DNA of 64,000 nucleotides from Agromyces sp. CF514 (GCF_900113185.1 NZ_FOZD01000002.1:372001-436000); one strand, 5' to 3'. Shown: positions 24,947 through 34,836, counted from the first letter of the stretch. Program-made: numbers and translations. Notes: generated from the letters alone by a model not told the origin.

Positions 24947-25825
24947 TCAGAGCTGCGAGCCGTCGACGCCGAACGTGTCGCAGGCCGTAGGGCCCTGCTC
25001 GTAGCCGGTCGTGAACCACCGCTGGCGCTGCTCGCTCGTGCCGTGCGTGAACGTGTGCGGCGTCACCTGGCCCTGCGCCGCCTGCTGGATGCGGTCGTCG
25101 CCGACCGCGGCGGCCGCGCTCAACGCGTCGGCCACCTCTGCGGCCGTCGGCTCCTGCAGGAACGGCACGCCCTGGTCGTCGCGGGTCTGCGCCGCGTCGC
25201 CGACCCAGGCGCCCGCGAAGCAGTCGGCCTGGAGCTCGGTGCGGACGCTGTTCGACGTCGGACCCGTCTGGCCGTCCTGCGCGGCCTCGAGGGTGCCCGC
25301 GAGGTTCTGCACGTGGTGGCCCCACTCGTGCGCCACGACGTACATCTGCGCGAGCGGGCCGCCGCTCGACCCGAACCGGCTCTCGAGCTCGTCGAAGAAC
25401 GTCACGTCGACGTAGAGCGTCTGGTCGGGCGGGCAGTAGAAGGGCCCGGTCGCGCTGGTCGCCGCCCCGCACCCGGTGCTCACCGATTGGGTGAAGAGCA
25501 CGAAGTCCTGCGGGGCCGTGTAGGCGACGCCGAGGTCGGCTGGTGCCGCCTGCTCCCAGTACTCCTCGAGCGAGGCCGAGGCGCCCTGCATGCGGCAGTC
25601 GACCCGCTCGTTCGCGTCCTGCCCGGTGAGGCACTGCTCGAGGCTCGAGTCGGTCGTCGGCTCCTCCGCGCCGCCGCCGAGCAGGCCCGTGAGGTCGACG
25701 CCCAGCAGCTGGGAGATGATCACGAGGGCGACCACGCCGAGTCCGCCGCCGACCGCGATGCCGGTGTTCCGACCGCGCTTGGAGGTCTTGCCGCCGCTGA
25801 TGTCGGCATTCGGGTTGAACGTCAT
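24947..25825 (-). CDS. Neutral zinc metallopeptidase (YpfJ/KPN_02809 family, 292 aa)
   Basis: Membrane-anchored putative peptidase: MTFNPNADISGGKTSKRGR start, one TM helix about 22-42, and an extracytoplasmic domain. HEWGHH at 166-171 is the zinc-binding and catalytic motif. ELQADCFAGAWVGD about 35 residues on provides the usual third ligand region. The Cys pairs probably form disulfides outside the cell. The ATG sits directly after GGAGG with almost no spacing, and TACGTT lies 6 nt upstream, so the message may be leaderless. A frame continues upstream to 26812 but lacks family similarity. Physiological substrate unknown. Confidence 0.88.
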   Translation of the reverse strand: MTFNPNADISGGKTSKRGRNTGIAVGGGLGVVALVIISQLLGVDLTGLLGGGAEEPTTDSSLEQCLTGQDANERVDCRMQGASASLEEYWEQAAPADLGVAYTAPQDFVLFTQSVSTGCGAATSATGPFYCPPDQTLYVDVTFFDELESRFGSSGGPLAQMYVVAHEWGHHVQNLAGTLEAAQDGQTGPTSNSVRTELQADCFAGAWVGDAAQTRDDQGVPFLQEPTAAEVADALSAAAAVGDDRIQQAAQGQVTPHTFTHGTSEQRQRWFTTGYEQGPTACDTFGVDGSQL

Positions 25826-25912
25826 CCTCCGAACGTATCCCACGTGGTTTCGTTCCGCGGATCTGGGGGAGGGGGTTGCCCGGCATCCCCCCGAGCGCGT
25901 CAGAATGGGCGG

Positions 25913-26926
25913 ATGGACCCGATCGCAGCCCTCGAGGAGATCGCCTTCCTGCTCGAGCGCGATCGGGCGTCGGCGTTCAAGTCGAAGGCGTTCCGCAAGG
26001 CCGCGGGTATCATCGGCGAGTTCGACGCCGCGCAGCTCGCCGAGCGCGTGCGCGACGGGCGGTTGAAGCGCACCGCAGGCATCGGCGACACGACGTTCGC
26101 GGTCATCGCCGAGGCGGTCGCCGGCGACGTGCCCGCCTACCTCGTCGCCCTCCGCGAGAAGAGCGGCCCGGCCGCGGGCGCCGCGCCCGAGGGGCTCAGG
26201 GCGAAGGTCCGCGGCGACCTGCACAGCCACACCGACTGGTCCGACGGCACGACGCCGATCTCGACCATGGCGCGCGCCGCCGAGCTCGTCGGGCTCGAGT
26301 ACCTCGTCGTGAGCGACCATTCGCCGAACCTCACGATCGCGAACGGGCTCAGCGTCGAACGCCTGCTCGACCAACTCGACGTGCTCGATCGTCTGAACGC
26401 CGATCGCGGCATCCGGCTGCTCTCGGGCATCGAGGTCGACATCCTGCTCGACGGCTCGCTCGACCAGACGCCCGAGATGCTCGAGCGGCTCGACGTGGTG
26501 GTCGCGAGCATCCACTCCAAGCTCCGCACCGAGTCGAAGGAGCTGACCGAGCGGATGCTGCGCGCGGTGGGCAACCCGCGCACGAACGTGCTCGGGCACT
26601 GCACGGGTCGCCTCGTCGAGGGTGCGCGTGGCACGAGACCCCAGTCGACCTTCGACGCGAAGGCGGTGTTCGACGCGTGCGCCGAGCACGACGTGGCGGT
26701 CGAGATCAACTCGCGCCCCGAACGTCAGGATCCGCCCGACGACCTGATCCAGCTCGCACTCGATGCCGGATGCCGCTTCTCGATCGACAGCGACGCGCAC
26801 GCTCCGGGGCACTTCGCGTTCCTCGAACTCGGTGCAGCCCGCGCCGAGGCGAACGGGGTGCCCGCCGAGCGCATCGTGAACACCTGGCCGGTCGAACGCC
26901 TGCTCGACTGGGCCGCGGCGCGCTGA
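25913..26926 (+). CDS. PHP-domain metal-dependent phosphoesterase with helix-hairpin-helix N-terminus (337 aa)
   Basis: Residues 1-80 resemble the helical N-terminus of PolX-like proteins (ASAFKSKAFRKAAGII, LKRTAGIGDTTFAVIAEAV). The PHP domain follows: DLHSHTDWSDG at 102-112, VSDHSPN, SGIEVDIL, ASIHSK, GHCTGR, EINSRPER and DSDAHAPGH give the full metal ligand set. It lacks the polymerase palm of true PolX, so it is probably a stand-alone phosphatase or nuclease, cytosolic. ATG 25913 is chosen because the N-terminal domain starts cleanly there. Divergent from the metallopeptidase gene. Confidence 0.85.
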   Translation: MDPIAALEEIAFLLERDRASAFKSKAFRKAAGIIGEFDAAQLAERVRDGRLKRTAGIGDTTFAVIAEAVAGDVPAYLVALREKSGPAAGAAPEGLRAKVRGDLHSHTDWSDGTTPISTMARAAELVGLEYLVVSDHSPNLTIANGLSVERLLDQLDVLDRLNADRGIRLLSGIEVDILLDGSLDQTPEMLERLDVVVASIHSKLRTESKELTERMLRAVGNPRTNVLGHCTGRLVEGARGTRPQSTFDAKAVFDACAEHDVAVEINSRPERQDPPDDLIQLALDAGCRFSIDSDAHAPGHFAFLELGAARAEANGVPAERIVNTWPVERLLDWAAAR

Positions 26927-26978
26927 GGCATCCGCTCGCCCGTCGCGAAGTGCGACCGCTCTTCGGTCGAAGTGCCCG

Positions 26979-27350
26979 TCAGACGCCGACGGGCACGCTC
27001 GGCTCGACCGGGGTCGCGTCGGGGCCGGGCGCCGGGGCAGCCAACGGCGACCGCGACGGGGGCGCTGTCAACGGCTCGGGCAACGCCGAGAGCCCGGCGT
27101 TCGACGAGGCCGCCGCGGCGAGCTGGTTGAGCCAGGCGCGGTTGAGCAGCGGGGAGCGGTTGCCCGCATAGACGAACTCGAGGGCGATCGACGGGCCGAA
27201 CCATACCGTCGACTCGCGCCCGCCGACCTCCCAGCTGAACGGGAAGGACTCCTGGCGGCGCAGCTTGTCGATGATGACCACCTGCAGGTGCGCGAGCACG
27301 CGGTCGTCGATGGGGATGCTGCCGGTGCCGTTGTAGACGAGCGTGCCCAC
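26979..27350 (-). CDS. DUF7882-like small protein (123 aa), function unknown
   Basis: VGTLVYNGTGSIPIDDRVLA, then HLQVVIIDKLRRQESFPFSW, is characteristic of a small actinobacterial family of unknown function, usually 90-110 aa. The Pro/Ala-rich tail (about 85-123) is variable. GTG 27350 has GGAGG 5 nt upstream and matches the family's N-terminus. A longer frame to 27464 adds only low-complexity residues. Soluble, no signal peptide. The name is from memory of the family pattern. Confidence 0.7.
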   Translation of the reverse strand: MGTLVYNGTGSIPIDDRVLAHLQVVIIDKLRRQESFPFSWEVGGRESTVWFGPSIALEFVYAGNRSPLLNRAWLNQLAAAASSNAGLSALPEPLTAPPSRSPLAAPAPGPDATPVEPSVPVGV

Positions 27351-27523
27351 TCGGGCCTCCGGGGTGTCGGGATGATCCGCGAGGCCGGGCGGCCTCGGGA
27401 TCGGGAGGGCCATGGCTCGGTCAGAGCCTCGGACCCCACCCCCGGGCCCGGTCGTGCGGTCCACCCGCAGGGAGCATCATATGCGTTGCGACGCCTGCTG
27501 TGGCGGTTTCTCCACCGCGCGAC

Positions 27524-27551
27524 GGCGTGCGCGACGCCCTGCGCGCACGCC
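27524..27551 (-). terminator. Terminator hairpin after the 278-aa hydrolase
   Basis: GGCGTGCGCG / CGCGCACGCC, perfect 10-bp stem with an 8-nt loop, 30 nt after the stop at 27582. Confidence 0.5.
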
Positions 27552-27581
27552 GACGTGCCGGCGTGCGCGCCCCGCGCCGGC

Positions 27582-28931
<1,350 letters not shown>

Positions 28932-30815
28932 CTACACGCGCACCGTGCCCGTGTCGGAGGCGTTCGCCCCCAGCGCACGGATCAGCGACTGCGCGTCGTA
29001 CGGGCCGACATGACGGCGGCCGTTGACGAAGAGCGTCGGCACCGAGCTGATGCCCATCGCCTCCGCGTCGAGCATGTCGTCGCGCACCCGCCCGGTGACC
29101 TTCGGTGACGTGAGGTCGGCCTCGAACTTCTCGACGTCGAGTCCGAGGTCCCGCGCGAGGGCGATGATGTCGGAGGGCCGCTGGTTGTCCTGGTCGGCGA
29201 ACAGCCCGCGCTCGAACTCGAAGAACTTGCCCTGCAGCGAGGCGGCCTCCGACGCCTCGGCGCCCGCGAGCGCGTTGGGGTGCACCTGCTCGAGCGGTGC
29301 GTGCCGCCAGACGTAGCGCAGCTGATCGCCGAGCTCGGCCTTGACCTCCTGGATCGATCCCGACGCCTTGAGGCAGAACGGGCACTGGAAGTCGCCGTAC
29401 TCGACGATCGTGTACGGGGCGTCGTCGGATCCGAACACGTGGTCGCGCTTCGAATCGATCGGCCGGGCGAGCGTCTGGCCGGTGTCGAGGTCGGGGCGCG
29501 CGGCATCCGAGATCCTGAAGATGATCGTGGCGAGCACGAAGGCGATGACGGATGCCGCGAGCACGCCCACCCTGGCCTCGTTCTGGGCGGTCTCGTCGTC
29601 GATCGCGAGGTCGACGATGAACAGCGAGATCGTGAACCCGATGCCGCAGAGCGCCGCTCCTCCGAGGATGCGGTCGAGCGTGAGGCCCGGGCCGAACTCG
29701 CCCAGCTTCAGCACCCGCAGCAGCGCGGTCGACCCGAACACGCCGACGAGCTTGCCCACCACGAGGCCGATGACGATGCCCCAGGTGACGGACGAGCCGA
29801 CCGCGCCGGCCAGGATCTCGGGGCTGAGCTGCACGCCCGCGTTCGCCAGCGCGAACAGCGGCAGGATCACGTAGGCCACGTACGGGGCGTACGCGGACTG
29901 CAGGCGCTCGTTGATCGAGATCGACTCGCGCAGGCTGTTCGCCGCTGCGCGCGCGTACTCGGTGTTCGGCGACTGGCGGAACGTGCGCGCCAGGTCGAGC
30001 GCGTGCTCGACGTCGCGGCGGTTGGGGCGGTACACGGGCACGAGCAGTGCGATCGCGACGCCCGCGAGCGTCGGATGCACGCCCGACGCGAGGAACGCCA
30101 TCCACACGATGATCGACAGCGTCGCGTACACCGGTCCGCGCCCGCCGCGCAGGTAGCGCGTGAAGTACACGCCGACGAGGCCGATGGCCGCGATGATGAG
30201 CGGCATCGGGTTGAAGTCCTCGGTGTAGACGAGCGCGATGATGCTGAGCGCGCCGATGTCGTCGACCACCGCGAGCGCCAGCAGGAACACCCGCAGGCGA
30301 CCCGGCACCCGCGGGCCGATGAGCGCGAGCGCGCCGACGAGGAACGCGGTGTCGGTCGAGATCACGACGCCCCAGGCGTGCTCCTGGCCCGAACCGTTCG
30401 CGACGAGCACGAAGAGCACGGCCGGCACCACGAGCCCGGCGATCGCCGCGACCACCGGCACGACGGCGCGCGACCAGCTCGTGAGCTCGCCGATCGCGAA
30501 CTCGCGCCGCACCTCGAGGCCGACCGTGAAGAAGAAGATCGCCATGAGCGCGTCGTTCACGAGCGCGTGCAGCGTGAAGTCGAGGGTCAGGTCGCCGACG
30601 CCGACCGACAGGTGCGTCTCCCAGAAGCTCTCGTACGAACCCGCCGCGACGTTCGCCCAGATGATCGCCGCCGCGGTCGCGATCAGCAGCAGGAGCGCGC
30701 CGATGCGGTTCTGCCCCATGTCGCGGATCTTCTCGGCGATCGAGGGGCGCGGTCGCGTGCTCGAGCTGGCCGGCTCGGGGTCGGGCGCCCGCTGCGTGAG
30801 CGTGAGATCGGTCAT
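28932..30815 (-). CDS. nhaA: Na+/H+ antiporter NhaA with C-terminal DsbA-like thioredoxin domain (627 aa)
   Basis: Residues about 25-425 are an NhaA antiporter with about 11-12 TM helices (FFFTVGLEVRREF, STDTAFLVGALALIGPRVPG), exporting Na+ or Li+ for protons. Residues about 445-627 are a thioredoxin-fold DsbA/DSBA-like domain with active site Cys478-Pro-Phe-Cys481 (GDFQCPFCLKA) and the cis-Pro loop SVPTLFVNG. Plain NhaA is about 390 aa; this fusion is known in actinobacteria, but what the oxidoreductase does is not. The 80-nt upstream gap carries an inverted repeat (GTCG-CCCCC/GGGGG-CGAC core, 30834-30854) just before the ATG that might control translation. Confidence 0.88.
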   Translation of the reverse strand: MTDLTLTQRAPDPEPASSSTRPRPSIAEKIRDMGQNRIGALLLLIATAAAIIWANVAAGSYESFWETHLSVGVGDLTLDFTLHALVNDALMAIFFFTVGLEVRREFAIGELTSWSRAVVPVVAAIAGLVVPAVLFVLVANGSGQEHAWGVVISTDTAFLVGALALIGPRVPGRLRVFLLALAVVDDIGALSIIALVYTEDFNPMPLIIAAIGLVGVYFTRYLRGGRGPVYATLSIIVWMAFLASGVHPTLAGVAIALLVPVYRPNRRDVEHALDLARTFRQSPNTEYARAAANSLRESISINERLQSAYAPYVAYVILPLFALANAGVQLSPEILAGAVGSSVTWGIVIGLVVGKLVGVFGSTALLRVLKLGEFGPGLTLDRILGGAALCGIGFTISLFIVDLAIDDETAQNEARVGVLAASVIAFVLATIIFRISDAARPDLDTGQTLARPIDSKRDHVFGSDDAPYTIVEYGDFQCPFCLKASGSIQEVKAELGDQLRYVWRHAPLEQVHPNALAGAEASEAASLQGKFFEFERGLFADQDNQRPSDIIALARDLGLDVEKFEADLTSPKVTGRVRDDMLDAEAMGISSVPTLFVNGRRHVGPYDAQSLIRALGANASDTGTVRV

Positions 30816-30896
30816 CGATGTATTCTCGTCGACCCCCGTGGGGGCGACAAGCGATCGGACTCGTATCGACTCACGGGCGCAGGCGGCGGGCAGGAT

Positions 30897-31886
30897 TCAG
30901 CCGGCTAGGAGGGCCTCAACACTGCACTCGGTGCCGTCCACGGCCTGACAAGTGAATCCGTCAGCCGTCACGAGCAGGAACCGGGCACCGGATGCGACGA
31001 GCCCTGGGAGCGCGAAGTCGGAGCCTTCGACGTCGATCGGGGTCGAGTCCTTGCCGCTCTGCGCCGTCAGCTGCAGTGTCCCGGTCACGGCAGTCGCGCT
31101 CAGCAGATCGATCACGATCGTGCCGTTCTCGCCCGGAGCCAGGTTCCACGCGACCGGGGAGTCTGGGCGCCCGTCACCGCCGAGCGTGTCTCCGCCGAAG
31201 TACGCGGTGGCGGCGGGCTGGTCGACGAACAGTCGCGCAGACTGCACGTCGGGGGTCGGGGTCTCGCATACGACCCGGATGCGCACGTCGCCGGTGGCAG
31301 CGGAGGTCACGGCCCGGAACTCGGTGAGCGCGAGCATGGACCCCTCGCTCGCGCGATTCCCCATGTCGACGGCGACCCGGTGTGCGAGCGGCTTCGCGTT
31401 GGAGGCGAGCCACGCGAGTTGCTCGGAATCGCAGGCCCCGCCCACGGGGAAACTCGTCAGGTCGGCACCCGGTGACAGCGCGAACTCCTGTGGGCCTGCT
31501 TCGAACGGCGCAGCCGAGACCTCGAGGGAGCCGAGCCCGGTCGCATCCCGCAACAGGATCGGCATGACTCCGATGATGCCCGTGGCGAACGACACCGCGG
31601 AGACGACGATCGTGATGGCCTTGCCTGTGCGGGTCCAGATGCGCCGCTGGAAGAAGGACAACGGCCTCTCGGCGGTGGTTGCCTCGGGTGCGGCTTCGGG
31701 TGAGAGTGCGGGTCCGGGGCTCTCGGGCGTGGGCGCTGGCTGGTCGTCGAGCGGAGCGGGTTTCACTCCGGACAGCTGCTGGTCGTCGTCGACGGCAGCG
31801 GATGCTTCGGCGACGCCCGCCTGTTGGTCGGCGACGACGGGTGCCTCTGTGTCGGTTGTCTCATCTGGGGTCGCCTGATCCGTCAT
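30897..31886 (-). CDS. Single-pass membrane protein with ectodomain (329 aa), function unknown
   Basis: Acidic, Pro/Ala-rich cytosolic N-terminus (1-75), TM helix about 90-112, then an ectodomain of about 215 residues. Motifs GGACDSEQLAWLASNAK and VRIRVVCETP align with GNGCTPERMEWFVENDL and RVVSFQCAG of the upstream gene, so the two are paralogues; the Cys pair is conserved and probably disulfide-linked. The C-terminal TADGFTCQAVDGTECSVEALLAG has another Cys pair. The ATG overlaps the upstream stop by 1 nt (TGATG); a GTG three nt earlier is possible. No named family recognised. Confidence 0.7.
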   Translation of the reverse strand: MTDQATPDETTDTEAPVVADQQAGVAEASAAVDDDQQLSGVKPAPLDDQPAPTPESPGPALSPEAAPEATTAERPLSFFQRRIWTRTGKAITIVVSAVSFATGIIGVMPILLRDATGLGSLEVSAAPFEAGPQEFALSPGADLTSFPVGGACDSEQLAWLASNAKPLAHRVAVDMGNRASEGSMLALTEFRAVTSAATGDVRIRVVCETPTPDVQSARLFVDQPAATAYFGGDTLGGDGRPDSPVAWNLAPGENGTIVIDLLSATAVTGTLQLTAQSGKDSTPIDVEGSDFALPGLVASGARFLLVTADGFTCQAVDGTECSVEALLAG

Positions 31887-32776
31887 CACAGCGCCTGGTA
31901 TCCGGCGATGAGCTGATTCGCCTGCTCGGGGGTGCAGAACCCCAGCTCGCAGTCGATACCCTCCTCGAACAGCGTGAACGAACCCATGTGCTCGACAGTG
32001 TAGAAGTTCAGTCCATCGGCGATCGCCACCGTCTCGGTCGCACCGCCCACCGTCACGTCGGCGACGATCGACCCGGAGAAGCTCCCGGTGAAGCCGTCGT
32101 GGTTTGCCGACAGCACCAGCTGCACGAGCTCACCGGGCGACAGGTTCAGCACGACGGGGCTGCCCGCGGGAGCGACGCCGGCCGTCGAATCGCCCCACGG
32201 CGGCTCACCGTAGACGGCAGGTCCACCCGCAAGCGGCACGTTGACGAACTGAATGCCGGCGTCGCCACCGTAACCGGCGCACTGGAACGAAACGACGCGT
32301 GTGCTCTCGCTCGTGCGCTCCCCTTCGAACCGGATTTGGTCGATCGTCATCGCGGACCCGTCGGTCGCGTCGTTCCGGAGGGTGACGGCCGGCGGGATGG
32401 AGTCCTTCAGGTCGTTCTCGACGAACCATTCCATGCGCTCGGGCGTGCACCCGTTCCCGTCGAGGGGCATCGATGCCATCGCATCGAGGGGGACGTACCA
32501 GACATCGTCAACGCTGTCGCCGGTCTGGTCGTAGGCGTTGAAGCCTCCGTCGAGTTTGATCCCGACGCTCGTGATCGCCGGTTCCGCTTCGACTGATGCA
32601 TCGGGTTCACGCGTCTCGACGGTGAGCGTGTCAGCAGAGCTGTCGCGCCGGTTGGCATCGGCGACGATGGGGATGACGATGGTCACCGCCGTGATGACGG
32701 TGACCAGCGCGCCTCCGAGGGCGATGAGGGTTCGCGGTAACTTCCGGCGCGGCGAACCTGCGGGGGAATCTGACAT
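31886..32776 (-). CDS. Single-pass membrane protein with ectodomain (296 aa), paralogue of the next gene
   Basis: Short basic N-terminus, TM helix about 16-39, ectodomain to the end with conserved Cys in GNGCTPERMEWF and VSFQCAG and a C-terminal pair in GIDCELGFCTPEQ. Pairs with the downstream paralogue as a two-gene operon. ATG 32776 has GGAGGA immediately upstream; the longer frame to 32842 is rejected. A CCCCTCAACGGGG motif (32816-32828) like that of P1-P6 lies upstream, but no -10 box sits at the matching distance. A forked role as paired surface sensors or adhesion proteins is guesswork. Confidence 0.7.
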   Translation of the reverse strand: MSDSPAGSPRRKLPRTLIALGGALVTVITAVTIVIPIVADANRRDSSADTLTVETREPDASVEAEPAITSVGIKLDGGFNAYDQTGDSVDDVWYVPLDAMASMPLDGNGCTPERMEWFVENDLKDSIPPAVTLRNDATDGSAMTIDQIRFEGERTSESTRVVSFQCAGYGGDAGIQFVNVPLAGGPAVYGEPPWGDSTAGVAPAGSPVVLNLSPGELVQLVLSANHDGFTGSFSGSIVADVTVGGATETVAIADGLNFYTVEHMGSFTLFEEGIDCELGFCTPEQANQLIAGYQAL

Positions 32777-32872
32777 TCCTCCACTTTGGTGCAGGCGATC
32801 GTCAGTGCCCCAGCCCCCCGTTGAGGGGCGTACCCCCACCACGGCGGCCCAGCGGAATGACCGACAGAAGCA

Positions 32873-32896
32873 AGAAAACCCTCGGTCGCCCGAGGG
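32873..32896 (-). terminator. Probable original tRNA-Phe terminator, left stranded by insertion
   Basis: Minus strand: CCCTCGG / CCGAGGG stem, then TTTT. It stands directly downstream of the duplicated tRNA-Phe 3' end at 32909-32948, where the terminator of the uninterrupted tRNA operon would have been. Confidence 0.6.
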
Positions 32897-32908
32897 ATTG
32901 GGTTATGA

Positions 32909-32948
32909 CTCCGACCGGCATCGATCCGGTGACCTCTCGATTTTCAGT
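32909..32948 (-). repeat. Attachment-site copy: 3' 40 bp of tRNA-Phe (element end)
   Basis: Matches 37796-37835 (the 3' half of tRNA-Phe, from the anticodon stem-loop into the acceptor stem) at 39 of 40 positions. The sequence diverges abruptly beyond 32948, so this is a recombination core, not a second tRNA gene. Only the 3' part of a tRNA is present, with no acceptor 5' strand or D arm. Confidence 0.85.
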
Positions 32949-33049
32949 GAGCCCGGGCGGTTTTCACTCAGTTTCTATGGATGCGATATCGCGCTGATCA
33001 GGGATTCTCCGAAACGGTCACAGTTGGGTTTCAGATGGTGTTCGCGCAT

Positions 33050-33071
33050 TTAATGGCACATTAATGGCACA
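33050..33071. repeat. Tandem 11-bp direct repeats, probable integrase arm sites (left end)
   Basis: Two perfect head-to-tail copies of TTAATGGCACA, about 100 bp inside the left attachment copy. The identical pair is found near the right end at 37700-37721. The arrangement fits arm-type binding sites of tyrosine integrases. Confidence 0.6.
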
Positions 33072-33106
33072 AGATTTGCCCGGACGGTGTCCACAAGCGG
33101 GTGCGA

Positions 33107-33140
33107 CTGAGGCCTAGAAGCGATCGCTTCTAGGCCTCAG
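33107..33140 (-). terminator. 34-bp perfect palindrome, probable terminator of the DGQHR gene
   Basis: Arms of 17 nt (CTGAGGCCTAGAAGCGA and its complement) meet without a spacer at GCGATCGC. It lies 10 nt after the DGQHR gene's stop. Transcribed, it would form a long hairpin with a minimal loop. Confidence 0.55.
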
Positions 33141-33150
33141 ATGATGGGTG

Positions 33151-34335
33151 TCAGGCTGTTGGCTTCTTGCCGTAGTAGACCCATGCGTAGAGGGTCTTGT
33201 ACAAGTCCGCCTGGCCCGCAAATCCGGCCTGTGAGGCCATCCACGGGTTCCGCTCGTCCTTCTCCAGGTTGACCTTCTCCCAGTCGACATCCGAGAGTGC
33301 GCCGACGAGGCTCTTCATGCGTTCGTTGAAGTTCGGATGTTCGAGCGCGCTGGTGATGATGTCCTTGCCGAGCTTCGCCAGGGATGCGACACCGACGAGC
33401 TCCTTGATGCGATACTTCGGCGAGTACTCCACGGAGTTGCCGTCTTCATCGAGTCGGAGACGGGCCTCGCCATTCCACGCTTCCGCACATGCCTGGGCCA
33501 CCAGGGCCCAGTACGTGCGAGCGATCCCGTCAACGTCCTTGTCGGCCGCTTCGAGGCGCCCCAAGAGTTCACTCGGGAACATCGATGCTGAGGACCGCCG
33601 GAGACCCTCGAACGTCACCGGCTTGTTCGGGTCACGAGCGCCAGTGAGGTTCACCTGTCCATGCCATACGGATTCGTCATGGCGGGCGAGCATGGTCGCA
33701 ATCAGCCGCACGCGCTGGCTGTGGCTCATCGACCCAACTTCGCGTACGTCGGCCTTAGTGATCTCGATCAGGGCCTTGGGGAGCTTCTTCTGCTCGGTGT
33801 TGATGATGTCGAAGAACTCGGCCTCATCAACGAAGTCCAGCCCGAAGTACAGGCTCACAGGAACGAGAGGTGAGAAGGTCGGGTCGCTCTCCCAAGCCTG
33901 GACCAGGCCCAGGTAGCGATGCTGGCCGTCTACGACTGACATCACGGCCTCGCCGAACTCCTCCTTGATGCCCTCGATGTCGCTGTCCGCAAACAGGTCG
34001 AGAAATCGCTCGATGTCCTTTGAGTCGTTCAGGCGAACAGAAACGATGATCGGCGTCGTTCGGGATGTGCGCGAGCGGGACAGGTAGAAGCGGGCGATCT
34101 TCGGGATTCTGTCCCGCATGGGCTCGCGCTGGTAGCCATGCTTGTCAGGGGCGGGGGACTCGGGGTCGGTCTTCTCGAAGTTGCTGATGAACAGCAGTTC
34201 GGACATCGCGGATGGGGTCATTGCCGCGGAGGCTTCGCGGTCCGCCTCGAGGACGCCCAGGAGTGCAATGTTGCGCCCCTCAAGCGAGGTTCCGTTATTG
34301 GTGGAGGACCCGAAGGTGCTCACGATCTCGGACAT
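33151..34335 (-). CDS. DGQHR-domain protein (DndB-like, 394 aa)
   Basis: Contains VMSVVDGQHRYLGLVQAW with the DGQHR motif at 136-140, the signature of the family that includes DndB, the regulator linked to DNA phosphorothioation, and DpdB of the 7-deazaguanine DNA system. Downstream motifs (SLYFGLDFVDEAEFFDIINTEQ split over about 165-190) fit the family's NTNQ-like region. Single-domain, soluble, usual length for solo members. ATG 34335 has GGAG 9 nt upstream; the frame upstream to 34431 is unsupported. No dndA/C/D/E or ssp genes are in the window. Role in this element is unknown; a defence or DNA-sensing role is inferred from family company. Confidence 0.8.
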   Translation of the reverse strand: MSEIVSTFGSSTNNGTSLEGRNIALLGVLEADREASAAMTPSAMSELLFISNFEKTDPESPAPDKHGYQREPMRDRIPKIARFYLSRSRTSRTTPIIVSVRLNDSKDIERFLDLFADSDIEGIKEEFGEAVMSVVDGQHRYLGLVQAWESDPTFSPLVPVSLYFGLDFVDEAEFFDIINTEQKKLPKALIEITKADVREVGSMSHSQRVRLIATMLARHDESVWHGQVNLTGARDPNKPVTFEGLRRSSASMFPSELLGRLEAADKDVDGIARTYWALVAQACAEAWNGEARLRLDEDGNSVEYSPKYRIKELVGVASLAKLGKDIITSALEHPNFNERMKSLVGALSDVDWEKVNLEKDERNPWMASQAGFAGQADLYKTLYAWVYYGKKPTA

Positions 34336-34426
34336 TTTCTTGCTCCTATCCCACCGGTGGTGGTTTGAGGTTGTCGCGGTTGGCCCTTTGGGCTGACCGC
34401 CTCGTCGCGTCGCGCGACGTAATACA

Positions 34427-34456
34427 ACCATAACTCAGTCGTTCAGTGACCGTCAA
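34427..34456 (-). promoter_or_regulatory. Sigma-70-type promoter of the DGQHR gene
   Basis: Minus strand: TTGACG (34456-34451), 18-nt spacer, TATGGT (34432-34427). This is a housekeeping-type promoter with a -35 box, unlike most promoters of the window. It predicts a leader of about 85 nt. Confidence 0.55.
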
Positions 34457-34836
34457 GTCTTGCGACCATCCGTTCTCAGTACCGATTTCTGAGAGGGAGT
34501 CGCCGTACAGTCGCCTCCGTGGCATGAAAGTTGCGGCCGACGGGGTTCCAACCAAGTTCAGCGATCAGCCACACAAGGCCGATCCGCCGCGCACGTACGT
34601 CGGGTGGAGCTTCTACCGAGACGTACGAGCCCATGCCCTGTCTGCCTACTGGAACATCCGCATCACGATGACACTGCACACCGCACACTGCGCACCGCAC
34701 TCCCGCTGGCAACGCGCTGCCGACCCAGCTGCTCCGCACCTTGATTGGCGCCTTGCTGGGAGCTTGATCCGCAGGTCGCGTCCGAACATCACGCCTCGAT
34801 CGCTGCGTACGTGGAACCCCAGTGGCTAGCGCCGGG

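Noticed and set aside
27351-27464. N-terminal extension of the DUF7882-like protein
   Set aside because: Low-complexity residues only; the GTG at 27350 has a perfect GGAGG and matches the family start.
30816-30896. Na+/Li+ riboswitch before nhaA
   Set aside because: Gap is only about 80 nt and the conserved riboswitch core was not recognised; only a simple hairpin is visible.
32816-32828. Seventh copy of the GGGG promoter motif before the ectodomain pair
   Set aside because: CCCCTCAACGGGG is a good motif match, but 24 nt downstream the sequence is CACCAA, not a -10 box, and it runs straight into the ribosome site. Kept only as a note on the gene.
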